Of a DNA stretch of 64,000 nucleotides, positions 44,504 through 52,318 are shown one piece after another. A model generated the notes under the pieces. It saw only the letters and a program-made list of their open reading frames with translations. It was not told the DNA's origin and did no database searches. Position 1 is the stretch's first letter; every line of letters starts with the position of its first letter. Where the stretch lies: assembly GCF_011492945.1 (NCBI RefSeq), contig NZ_CP045119.1:1-64000 (forward strand), read 5' to 3'. The stretch comes from Rubrobacter tropicus. Lineage in GTDB: Bacteria > Actinomycetota > Rubrobacteria > Rubrobacterales > Rubrobacteraceae. The translations under genes and the position numbers were made by a program.

Positions 44504-45724
44504 TTAGTGGCACCAACCGCACCTCTTGCAACCGTAGCCTCCTCTGCAGCACTGACGCACGACGGCCCACGTGCAGATAACAAGCGCGCACGCGGCGCAG
44601 AGCAGGTAGCCTCCCCAGCAGGTGATCGCGCACGCCCGGCACTGGTACGCGACGCAACCTATCGACTTGAGGTATTTGCAGGAGCTGTACCCGTATGCGA
44701 TATCGCACGGGTTGCTGCACTTCCTGTCTGGGAGACAGAAGCCGCTACCCCGTGTCGGAGGCAAAGAGTCGGCTTTATCCAGCAGGATCTGACGGTGTCC
44801 GTTCGAACTGGCCTCCTCCAACACCAGCCCTTCGCCTTCCTGCCTGTAGAGCATAGCCTCCGACTTGGTCTTTACCTGATCCTTAGGCAGGAACCTCGGC
44901 TTCTCGTACTCGTAGTAGACCAGCAGACGATCGCTGTGCGGCATTACGAAAGAGAGGGCCACCATGCCGTCTCCTCCCGACAGGACGTGCCTAGCGCCCT
45001 TCACGACGGCCAGATCGCCTGAGAAGGTAGGTTTGCCGTCGGCCGACGAGATCTCTCCGTTGTCGAGGTTGATCGCCTCCAGAATCATGCGGCGGTCCTT
45101 CCCGGCGTCTGCGATCTCCGCTTCGACGCGGCGGCCGTTCAAGACTTTGTCCCGCCAGCCTTTTCCCATCAGGTTCACAACGTCCGGGCGCCTGGCCACC
45201 CTACGGGCGGTGTTCGCTAGCTCGGCCCCGGTCAGTTCTTGGTAATCGACCGAGGAAGCTGCATCGGCCGGCGAAGGTAACTTGCCGGTGCCGGACAAAA
45301 CAGACAACGCTACCGCAGCCCCACCCACACCCTTGAGAAACTGTCCGCGGGAGAGGCCCGATACCGCCCTGATGGCGGCCGAATCTGCCAACTCGAGATC
45401 TGCGTTGGCCGCTCCCAGCACCTGCATGACCCGCCACGTCGGGACGAGACCGAGGGCCCGGCTCAGACGGGCGCCCATTCGCACGCCGGTCCAGGCCTTC
45501 ACCGGACCACCGTTGAGCTCGATAAGCGTAGGAGCCCAGGGCGCGTCATCCCCGAAGGCTTCCCTTCGCCAGTGCTCCATCATGGGGTCATTGAGGCTGA
45601 GAACCTCTACTTTATCTACGACGCGCTCCTCGATCCGCCGGGCCAGCTCGCTACAGGTCATGCATCCGGCGTCGAAGCCGAGCACCAGTCTACGCCCGCC
45701 GGGTTGGGCCTTCGTCTCCTCCAC
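44504..45724 (-). CDS. Thioredoxin-like / Tat-signal / 16-cysteine polyprotein (halocin-C8-like layout)
   Basis: 406 aa with four parts. (1) Residues 1-110: thioredoxin-fold domain with CMTC at 21-24 and a cis-Pro-like APWAPTLIEL at 61-70. (2) Residues 123-145: Tat-like signal, SRGQFLKG followed by a hydrophobic run. (3) Residues about 158-325: soluble middle domain containing LNGRRVEAEIADAGKDRRM and MPHSDRLLVYYEYEKPRFLP. (4) Residues 330-405: a 76-residue Cys-rich tail with 16 Cys (330, 336, 340, 349, 357, 362, 365, 369, 376, 379, 384, 392, 393, 399, 402, 405) and hydrophobic stretches. The order Tat signal, middle domain, Cys-rich tail recalls precursors of halocin C8. Homology is not verified. 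GTG start with GGAGCGGGG upstream. No peptidase or maturation enzyme is seen nearby. Confidence 0.8.
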   Translation of the reverse strand: MEETKAQPGGRRLVLGFDAGCMTCSELARRIEERVVDKVEVLSLNDPMMEHWRREAFGDDAPWAPTLIELNGGPVKAWTGVRMGARLSRALGLVPTWRVMQVLGAANADLELADSAAIRAVSGLSRGQFLKGVGGAAVALSVLSGTGKLPSPADAASSVDYQELTGAELANTARRVARRPDVVNLMGKGWRDKVLNGRRVEAEIADAGKDRRMILEAINLDNGEISSADGKPTFSGDLAVVKGARHVLSGGDGMVALSFVMPHSDRLLVYYEYEKPRFLPKDQVKTKSEAMLYRQEGEGLVLEEASSNGHRQILLDKADSLPPTRGSGFCLPDRKCSNPCDIAYGYSSCKYLKSIGCVAYQCRACAITCWGGYLLCAACALVICTWAVVRQCCRGGYGCKRCGWCH

Positions 45725-45827
45725 GTCCCCCGCTCCTCTCGTCGTTCGCCTGCGACAATACGAACATCGGAAGAAGCGAGCGGGACCTTTAGCGGATGGG
45801 CTCCTCTAAGAGAAAGGGCTCGGCTGC

Positions 45828-46574
45828 CTAGACGGGCTGCTGCGTCGGGCGGATCAGGATCTCGTTGACGCTTACGCGCTCGGGCTGGGTCACGGCGTAG
45901 ACGATGGCGTTGGCTATGTCCTCGGCCTGCAGGATCTCCAGGTTCAGCAAGCCGCCCAGGCTCTCCCTGGCGTCCTCGTCCGTGATGTGGTCGGCTAGCT
46001 CCGTGGCTACCGCGCCCGGCTCGACGATGGTCACGCGGATGTTGTCCTGTAACAGCTCCTGGCGCAGGCCTTCGGAGATGGCGCCGACGGCGAACTTGCT
46101 GCCGGCGTAGACGCCGCTGGAGTCGCGGGTCACCTTGCGGCCGGCGACGCTGGAGATGTTGACGAGGTGGCCGCCGCCCTGGCGCTTCATCGTCTCTATG
46201 GCGGCGTCTGTGGTGTAGAGGAGGCCCAGGACGTTGACGTCGAACATGCGGCGCCACTCGTCGGAGAGGCCCTTGCCGACGCTGGAGAGGAGCATGACGC
46301 CGGCGTTGTTGACGAGGATGTCCACGCGGCCGAACTCCTCTTCGGCTTTTCGGATCAGGCCGTGCGCCTGCCCCTCGTCGGTCACGTCGCAGGACGCCGC
46401 AAGCACCCTGCCGCCGCCCTCTTCTATCCGATTGGACAGGTCGGCGAGCCGGTCCTCGCGCCTGGCCGCGACGACCACGGAGGCGCCCTCGGCGGCGAGG
46501 GCCTCGGCCGTGGCCTCGCCGATGCCGCTCGAAGCGCCCGTTATTACAGCTACCTTGCCATCGAGTTTGGGCAT
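45828..46574 (-). CDS. SDR-family oxidoreductase
   Basis: 248 aa classical SDR. TGASSGIG is at residues about 12-19, NNAGV near 88, ISSVAGRK near 138, and the catalytic YAGSK near 154-158. PGAVATELADH follows. Close in pattern to the clavulanate dehydrogenase/YdfG-like group; the substrate is not determined. It ends 103 bp before the polyprotein start and shares strand, but a joint transcript is uncertain. Confidence 0.92.
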   Translation of the reverse strand: MPKLDGKVAVITGASSGIGEATAEALAAEGASVVVAARREDRLADLSNRIEEGGGRVLAASCDVTDEGQAHGLIRKAEEEFGRVDILVNNAGVMLLSSVGKGLSDEWRRMFDVNVLGLLYTTDAAIETMKRQGGGHLVNISSVAGRKVTRDSSGVYAGSKFAVGAISEGLRQELLQDNIRVTIVEPGAVATELADHITDEDARESLGGLLNLEILQAEDIANAIVYAVTQPERVSVNEILIRPTQQPV

Positions 46575-46601
46575 GCGTGAGCCTTTCCTTGGTCGTGGGT
46601 C

Positions 46602-47555
46602 CTACACGGGGTCTTGGATGTTGGGTGTTGGGAACGCATCCGGCGCGGTCAGGCGGAGGTAGGCGAGGGTCCAGAAGGCGTGGCCGAAGGTGCCGGCGGC
46701 GCCCGAGGCGATGAGGAAGATGGGGAGCAGGATCAGGCCGGCTATCACGCCGGTGATGACGGCCGCCGTGGTGTAGTCCGAGATGCCGAGCACGATCGTG
46801 GGGATGAACAGGATCAGGCCGATCAGCAGCAGGGCGATGATCATCGCTATCCCGATCGCGATCATGAGCCCCAGGTGTATGAGCCACAGGAGCAGGCTCC
46901 TGCCGATGTTGCGGCGGAAGACCCCGTACCCTGCCCTCACGGACCCGAATACGCGCTCGCCGCGGACCACGATCTCCCGCAGGGCGTACTGCCCGATCAC
47001 GGACAGCGGGATGAAGACCGCGATAAGCGCCGCAACGCCAAGCAGCCCCACCAGAACGGCGACGGCGATCCGGACGCCGACCGACTGCGTGACGGCGAAG
47101 GTGCCGCCGATCAGCAAGGCGATCGGGATTCCAATCGCGACGAGCAGGCCGAGCCCTATCAGGAAAAAGACCACGTAGTACCCGAGCACCCGCCAGAAGT
47201 TGCCGAGACCCGACCGGAAGGTGGACCCGAACCCGCGCCCCTGGCCCCCGTCTACGGCGGCGACGCTCTCCGACAGGCCCCCCTGCGAGATCAGCGACAT
47301 CACTATGAACAACAACGCGACAAGGACCGCCACCACCACGAGCCCCACGACGAACGCCGCGCCGCCGAGATCGCCCGGGCCAACCTGGGCGACCATCGAC
47401 GAGGCGCCGCCGCCCGACTGCTCGAAGTTCTCCTGATTGAAGCCACCGCCGCCCCCCGAAGGTATCGACGCGCCGGCGAAGAAGCCGAAGAACCAGAGGT
47501 AGCGGTTACGGAGCGTTATCCGGAAGGTGTCCTTTATGAGGTCGCCGTACCTCAC
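46602..47555 (-). CDS. Polytopic membrane protein, function unknown
   Basis: 317 aa. The GTG at 47555 overlaps the stop of the ATP-grasp gene by 4 nt (GTGA), so the two are translationally coupled. MRYGDLIKDTFRITLRNRYL opens the protein, followed by about six hydrophobic segments with glycine-rich loops (SGGGGGFNQENF). Related to the glycerophosphoryl-diester/DUF7544-like membrane proteins by general look, but no family is confirmed. A frame continuing upstream inside the ATP-grasp gene is a shadow. Confidence 0.75.
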   Translation of the reverse strand: MRYGDLIKDTFRITLRNRYLWFFGFFAGASIPSGGGGGFNQENFEQSGGGASSMVAQVGPGDLGGAAFVVGLVVVAVLVALLFIVMSLISQGGLSESVAAVDGGQGRGFGSTFRSGLGNFWRVLGYYVVFFLIGLGLLVAIGIPIALLIGGTFAVTQSVGVRIAVAVLVGLLGVAALIAVFIPLSVIGQYALREIVVRGERVFGSVRAGYGVFRRNIGRSLLLWLIHLGLMIAIGIAMIIALLLIGLILFIPTIVLGISDYTTAAVITGVIAGLILLPIFLIASGAAGTFGHAFWTLAYLRLTAPDAFPTPNIQDPV

Positions 47556-48970
47556 CTCTCGAGCACCCACGTATCTTTCATCTTGCCCCCGCTGGAGATG
47601 TTCACGACGTGCTTGCCCGGCGCCGCCACCCGGCTCAGAGAACCGGGCACGGCCTCCACGACACCGGGGTCTTCGGGATCCGGCGCGAGCACGAGCACCC
47701 GGTAGTCCGCGTACGAGTCGCGCAGGAGGAAGTCGTCGCCGGCTTCGTTCGTCTCGCAGAGGACGTGGGTCGAGAAGTCTATGGTCTCCTGGGCCACGTA
47801 TTCGACCGGGTTCTCCTTTACCAGCCGGCGGAACTTCTCGACGCCCGCCCGTGTCTCCTCGGGCCCGATCATGACCTCCTTGCCGCCGTAGCCCCCCCGG
47901 CTCTTGACGACGAGATCCGCGAAGTTCTCCATCACGTAGCGCCTGTCCTCCTCGACGGCGAGCGACCAGGTTCGGGCGTTCTCTATCAGGGGCTCCTCCC
48001 CCAGATAACGGCGCACCATCTCCGGGACGAAGACGCCGACGCCCTTGTCGTCTATGACCTCCGAGTTGGGCGCGAAGAGGACGTGGACTTTGCCCGCGAG
48101 GTGGCACTCGAGGAGGCCCGGCACCTCCGCGTAGAGCGTGTCCTCGTCCACGCGTTCATAGACCACGTCTATGCGGCGCCCGGTCGGAACGTGCACGAGG
48201 AAGCCACCGTCTATCTCAAGCTCTTTGGTCTCGGCCAGAATAGCGCCCATCTCGTGGGCGTAGATGTGGTGGTCCAGGTAGAACTGGTCGGCGGGGCCGC
48301 TCGAAACGACGGCGAGCGTGGCTTCGGGGCCTTTGGGAGATGAGGCCCTCAGGGAGTCCCCGAGGCGGGCGAGCCAGCCGTCGAGGGGGTAGACGGGGAG
48401 GTTCTTGTAGGTCTTCGGGAAGAAGATCTCCTCCCCCATCCGTCTTCTTCTGGTCATGGCAGCGAGGCCGACGGGCATCTTGGCGTTCTCTTCTATTACC
48501 AGGTATTCCCAGCCGCCCGTCTGCCCGGCCTTGTGGCTCTCGACGGCGACGACGTCGAAGGCGATCTGGCGCACCGGCACGGGTCCGAAACGGTTGGGCG
48601 TACCCGTGTCGTAGAGGATGCTGCTCTCGAGGACTTCCTGCGGGACCACCTCATCTTTGCCGGCTTCGAGCCTTCTGAGGAACTCGTTTATGGCGCGCAG
48701 GCGCTGTTCGAGGCCGCTCCTGAGGCGGGCCCAGTCCGAGGCGGGGACTATGCGCGGGATCCAATCCGTCGGGTGCGTCTTGTCCCCCCGGAGCACCCCG
48801 AAAGAATGCTGCTCCTCCAGAAGCGCCTCGTGGGCCTTCGCCCTCTTCTCGTCCCAGCGGGCGGGGCCCGCCCCCTCCAGCTCCTCGAAGACGCCCTCGT
48901 AGATCCGGCGCGGCAGGCCGTCGGGCCCGAAAACCTCGTTTGTGCCAGGCAGTGCGCGCTCGAACCTCAC
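47552..48970 (-). CDS. Circularly permuted ATP-grasp (type 2) protein
   Basis: 472 aa. TNEVFGPDGLPRRIYEGVFE near the start and RAINEFLRRLEAG (near 90) are typical of the CP_ATPgrasp_2 (DUF404/407) family. Acidic/basic ATP-site stretches include YLVIEENAKMPVGL, VFVPEMVRRYLGEEPLI and VVKSRGGYGGKEVMIGPEE. The products are peptide-like ligations of unknown type. Usually the gene is followed by an alpha-E (DUF403) gene and a transglutaminase gene; neither is here, only a membrane protein. TATAAT at 48980-48985 ends 9 nt before the GTG without a ribosome-binding site, so it is probably leaderless. Confidence 0.85.
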   Translation of the reverse strand: MRFERALPGTNEVFGPDGLPRRIYEGVFEELEGAGPARWDEKRAKAHEALLEEQHSFGVLRGDKTHPTDWIPRIVPASDWARLRSGLEQRLRAINEFLRRLEAGKDEVVPQEVLESSILYDTGTPNRFGPVPVRQIAFDVVAVESHKAGQTGGWEYLVIEENAKMPVGLAAMTRRRRMGEEIFFPKTYKNLPVYPLDGWLARLGDSLRASSPKGPEATLAVVSSGPADQFYLDHHIYAHEMGAILAETKELEIDGGFLVHVPTGRRIDVVYERVDEDTLYAEVPGLLECHLAGKVHVLFAPNSEVIDDKGVGVFVPEMVRRYLGEEPLIENARTWSLAVEEDRRYVMENFADLVVKSRGGYGGKEVMIGPEETRAGVEKFRRLVKENPVEYVAQETIDFSTHVLCETNEAGDDFLLRDSYADYRVLVLAPDPEDPGVVEAVPGSLSRVAAPGKHVVNISSGGKMKDTWVLER

Positions 48971-49046
48971 AAGACGGGGATTATACTAGTACCCTGGCCG
49001 GGTACGCTTTGCCGGAACCACCCAGACACACGCGACGGGGGCGATT

Positions 49047-49415
49047 TTGACCGACGACAGGGATTCCAGAAGACCGAGCGAAGACCTCGGGGGGCCGGGC
49101 GAGGAGCGGAGCGCCGGCGGCGAGCGGCAGGTGAAGCTCCTGGCCGGCAGGCTCGCCTGCCTCGTCGGCATCCTCTTCGGAATAGGCGGCATCGTGGCCG
49201 CCTTTTTCGGGGGCGGCGCGGCCGTCTCGCCCGGTGCCGTCGGCGCGATGCTGGGCATCCTCGGCTACTTTCTGGGCTCCCGCAGGCTCGGCACGTTCAC
49301 CGTCCTCCTCTGCGTCGGGGCCCTTTTCTTCGGCCTCGCCGCCAGCCAGGGCCTCATCCCCGGCATAGACGCCTCGGACCGCAACCTCCCCGCCAGGGAG
49401 CCCGCCGCAGAATAG
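49047..49415 (+). CDS. Small membrane protein
   Basis: 122 aa from TTG 49047. The N-terminal ~30 residues are polar and charged. Hydrophobic segments follow at about 36-58 (LACLVGILFGIGGIVAAFFG), 60-80 and 86-105. No family is recognised. Divergent from the ATP-grasp gene by 76 bp. The tail is short and polar. Confidence 0.6.
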   Translation: MTDDRDSRRPSEDLGGPGEERSAGGERQVKLLAGRLACLVGILFGIGGIVAAFFGGGAAVSPGAVGAMLGILGYFLGSRRLGTFTVLLCVGALFFGLAASQGLIPGIDASDRNLPAREPAAE

Positions 49416-49603
49416 CTGTCAGCGCGCTGCGGCCTATGGCCTCCGCTCTCGGCACGCTTCGGGCCTTGCGGCCCTCGCTTTCAGCTAAAAGCTTCTTGCC
49501 GTGCATAGCGGCATGAGTTAGCGCTCTGCACGACGGTTCGGATAACGTGCGACGCAACGAACAAAGACAACTGACTGAAAGCTGAACGCTGACGGCTGAC
49601 AGC
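49414..49603. repeat. GCTGANN arrays in inverted orientation
   Basis: The left end AGCTGTCAGC (49415-49424) is the exact reverse complement of GCTGACAGCT near 49593-49602. The right run (about 49570-49603) has units GACTGAA, AGCTGAA, CGCTGAC, GGCTGAC. Two units AGCTAAAAGCTT and GCTTTCAGCT stand in the middle (about 49478-49492). The 236 bp between genes are otherwise without a coding frame. Confidence 0.55.
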
Positions 49604-49651
49604 TTTTCGGCGTAGCCAGCGTGGTGCGAAGCTCTTATACTGGCGTGCAGG

Positions 49652-50452
49652 ATGGAGAGGCTCAGGCTCACACCGCCGGGTGAGACTCGGGCGCGGGGAG
49701 GCCGCGCCCGGCTTTACGTGCGCTGGATGCCGCACCTCGGCGCCGAGGCCGTCGCCCTCTACGAGTTGCTGCGCGTCCTGCCCGACGTCGGGCATGATGC
49801 CGTCGACGCCGAGGAACTGGCGGAGCTTTTGCGTTTGACGCCCGAGGGGGTCGGGGAAGCCTTCGAGACGCTGGTGGAAGCCGGGTTCGTCTTCGAGCGG
49901 GAGGGCTGGCTGGAGGTCGCCGAGCACCCGCCGGCTGGATCGGCGCGGCCGAAGGAGGCCCGGCAAGAACGTCCCCGCGAGGTCGTTCGGAAGAGGGAAG
50001 AGTCCGTACGCGAGGCGCCGGTCCGGGACGTGCAGGTGGTGCGGGCCGAGCCGGAGGGGGTTTCGGCAGACGACTACTTCCGGTTTATGGGGACGTTGCC
50101 GGCGCCGCACATCCTGGAGTTCTTGAACGGGTATTGCGGGCGGGACGGGCTCACGCCCGACGCGGTGCGGGAGGCGCTCAAGATCGCCAGCGAGCGGGAC
50201 GCGAGGCGCGTCGGCTACGTCAGGAGCATCCTGGAGCGGTGGGTCGAGCGGGGCGTCAAGACCGTTGAGGACGTTGAGCGCTTCGAGCAGGACCGCAAGC
50301 TCAGGCTCGTTCAGGAGAGTGGGGCCGTAAAGGGCGGGGCGTTGAAGGTAAGGGAGAGCTTCGCTGGAGGGGGGGTGAGGGGTGGAACGGATAGACAATC
50401 TGCTGCCAGGCGCAGGGAGGGGTACGAGTGGCTCTTCGGGGAAGAGGGGTAA
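49652..50452 (+). CDS. DnaD-domain primosome-like protein
   Basis: 266 aa. The N-terminal winged-helix domain (about 20-90; LGAEAVALYELLRVLPDVGH and EEREGWLEV-type FEREGWLEV) is followed by a charged linker (about 95-130). The DnaD/DnaB_2 helical domain (about 135-205) has YFRFMGTLPAPHILEFLNGY and the closing YVRSILERWVERGVKT, matching YxxxILxxWxxxGIxT. DnaD proteins remodel DNA and recruit the helicase loader in Firmicutes; the same is inferred here. A TATACT at 49636-49641 ends 10 nt before the ATG. The gene overlaps the next by 71 nt. Confidence 0.85.
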   Translation: MERLRLTPPGETRARGGRARLYVRWMPHLGAEAVALYELLRVLPDVGHDAVDAEELAELLRLTPEGVGEAFETLVEAGFVFEREGWLEVAEHPPAGSARPKEARQERPREVVRKREESVREAPVRDVQVVRAEPEGVSADDYFRFMGTLPAPHILEFLNGYCGRDGLTPDAVREALKIASERDARRVGYVRSILERWVERGVKTVEDVERFEQDRKLRLVQESGAVKGGALKVRESFAGGGVRGGTDRQSAARRREGYEWLFGEEG

Positions 50453-51245
50453 GCCCGCGGAGGTCTTGAGGCTCGACGACCAGGTCTGTTCCCACTGCGG
50501 CCGGGAGCTGACCGCCGAGTGGGTCGAGTTCCCCCCCGCCCTCCAGAAGAAGTACGGCAAGGGCGGCGAGTGGTATTACCACCCCTGCACCCCCGAGTGC
50601 GAGAAAAAGAACGACACGCGCGAGTGGGAGCTCATGCGCCGCAACGCCCGCGTCGGCGCCCTCAAAGAAAAGAGCGGCCTCTCCAAGCGCATGAAGGGCT
50701 ACACCCTCACTAGCTTCAAGCCCTACGTGAGTCCCGCCGCGGCGAGGGCCATGGAGAAGGTCCAGGAGTACCTCAAAGACTGGGACGAGAACCGGAAAAC
50801 CGGCCACGGCCTGTACTTCGTCGGCGATGTTGGGACAGGCAAGACTCATCTCGCGGTCGCGGTGATGAACGAGCTAATAGCCCGCAAGCGGGTGCCTGCG
50901 CTCTTCGTCACGGTGCCAGAGCTTCTGGACAACATGCGCGGGACCTACAACGCCCCTGGCAGGAACATCGACGAGTGGATGGACTCCGTGAAGAACGCGG
51001 ATCTTCTCTTGCTCGACGACCTCGGGGCGGAGCGGGCCAACGACTGGGTCAGGGAGCGCATCTTCGTCATCGTCAACCACCGCTACAGGGAGGAGTTGCC
51101 GACCATCTTCACGTCCAACACGGGGCCCAAGGACCTCGCCGCCCAGCTCGGGGAGAGGACGGCCAGCAGGATCATCTCGATGTGCGATTGGATCTCCCTC
51201 GAAGGCGAGGACTACCGCGAGGCCGAAGTGAGGCGAGGCCTGTGA
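50382..51245 (+). CDS. DnaI/DnaC-type helicase-loader ATPase
   Basis: 287 aa AAA+ protein. An N-terminal zinc-type cluster CSHCG (residues about 36-40) pairs with HPC and PECE (about 68-73). Walker [12 protein letters not shown] is near 147 and Walker [11 protein letters not shown] near 208. The RRR-type arginine finger region SRIISMC follows. It loads the replicative helicase in the DnaI/DnaC manner; inferred from DnaD next to it. The GTG at 50382 lies 71 nt inside the dnaD-like gene in another frame; GAGGGGG upstream. The stop overlaps the next gene by 4 nt (GTGA). Confidence 0.9.
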   Translation: MERIDNLLPGAGRGTSGSSGKRGKPAEVLRLDDQVCSHCGRELTAEWVEFPPALQKKYGKGGEWYYHPCTPECEKKNDTREWELMRRNARVGALKEKSGLSKRMKGYTLTSFKPYVSPAAARAMEKVQEYLKDWDENRKTGHGLYFVGDVGTGKTHLAVAVMNELIARKRVPALFVTVPELLDNMRGTYNAPGRNIDEWMDSVKNADLLLLDDLGAERANDWVRERIFVIVNHRYREELPTIFTSNTGPKDLAAQLGERTASRIISMCDWISLEGEDYREAEVRRGL

Positions 51246-52030
51246 GAGACGAGTTCATGATCACGAGGCAGGGAAAACAATACGTCCTGTTCCAGGGGTT
51301 GTTGGACGAGGCCCACGGCCAGGGCCTTCGCGGCATAGACACGGAACTCTTGCAGGTCCCCGATTCGGAGAATGGCAACGTCGCCATAGTCAAAGCGATC
51401 TGCGAGATGGAAGACGGGCGTAAGTTCTCGGGCATAGGCGACGCCTCCCCCGAGAACGTCGGACGGAACATAGCGCCGCACGTCATAAGGATGGCCGAGA
51501 CCCGCGCCAAGGCGAGGGCGCTGCGCGACGCGGTGAACGTCGGCGCCACGGCCCTCGAAGAGCTCTCCGAAGGCGACGACGCGCCCCCCGCCTCGTCGGG
51601 TTACGGCAGGGCGTCCCGCGGCTCCGGGGCTTCCGCCCCGGCCAGGCCCACCCCTATCCGCCCCGGCAACGCCCGCCAGGGCGAACGCCAGGGCGAAAGC
51701 CAGGCCCCACAACAGGGGCCGCAGCAGAGGGCCCGTCGGAACACGCCCGCGGCGGAGCCCGCAACCGAGGCGGACTCGGGCAGCCCCAACGGCGAGGTGG
51801 AAGAGGCGCCTTCGGCGTCCGCTTCGGCCGGCCGCAAGGGCGGCGGGAGCAGGGCCGGGGCGAAGGCGCGCAAGAGTCAGGTGGACCTGCTCAGGACCCT
51901 GGCCGGCGAGTGGGCCGGCGACGGCGGCGTAGAACGCCTGGAGAAGCGCATCGGCAAACCGCTCACGGACCTGAACCGCGCGGAGGCCGACGAGTGGATC
52001 GACCGCCTCACCCCCGAGGGCCGCGAGTAG
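51242..52030 (+). CDS. Hypothetical protein, possible Rad52/ERF-type single-strand annealing protein
   Basis: 262 aa. The GTG overlaps the stop of the dnaI-like gene; ATG at 51257 is an alternative start. The N-terminal ~95 residues ([58 protein letters not shown]) end with [20 protein letters not shown]. That helix resembles the end of Rad52/ERF-superfamily annealing proteins (as in phage recombinases). The middle is low complexity (Gly/Arg/Gln). The C-terminal ~55 residues are a separate small helical domain, [20 protein letters not shown]. The annealing assignment is inference. Co-transcribed with dnaD and dnaI homologs. Confidence 0.6.
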   Translation: MRDEFMITRQGKQYVLFQGLLDEAHGQGLRGIDTELLQVPDSENGNVAIVKAICEMEDGRKFSGIGDASPENVGRNIAPHVIRMAETRAKARALRDAVNVGATALEELSEGDDAPPASSGYGRASRGSGASAPARPTPIRPGNARQGERQGESQAPQQGPQQRARRNTPAAEPATEADSGSPNGEVEEAPSASASAGRKGGGSRAGAKARKSQVDLLRTLAGEWAGDGGVERLEKRIGKPLTDLNRAEADEWIDRLTPEGRE

Positions 52031-52318
52031 CGGGCCGATCCGGATACCGCATCCTCCGAACACGCCCGACGGCCCGGTGCGAAGGGTGCGTAGCCCAAAC
52101 GGACTAGAATTTTATCCACCATACGAGCTATTGCGCCTCGTATAGCCCGTGACTAAGATTCTTGGACGAGGTTTCGGCTGGTAGAGGCCTAGATTTCCGT
52201 TCCTTGTCTGGGCACCGGGGCGGAGGGAGCCAGTGGTGCAACCGTCTACCGTTTTTGCCAACGCGAACCCGTGCCGGCGCTGCAACCACGCCGGCCAGGA
52301 GAGGATTGCTACGGCCGG

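Noticed and set aside
46602-48107. 501-aa version of the membrane protein
   Set aside because: Its first ~180 codons lie in the wrong frame of the ATP-grasp gene; the GTG at 47555 coupled to that gene's stop is the natural start.
52031-52318. A gene or second DnaA-box cluster before the proline-rich gene
   Set aside because: Only one partial box (TTATCCACC near 52111) and a TAGAAT are visible; short frames lack starts and composition. I see no supported feature.
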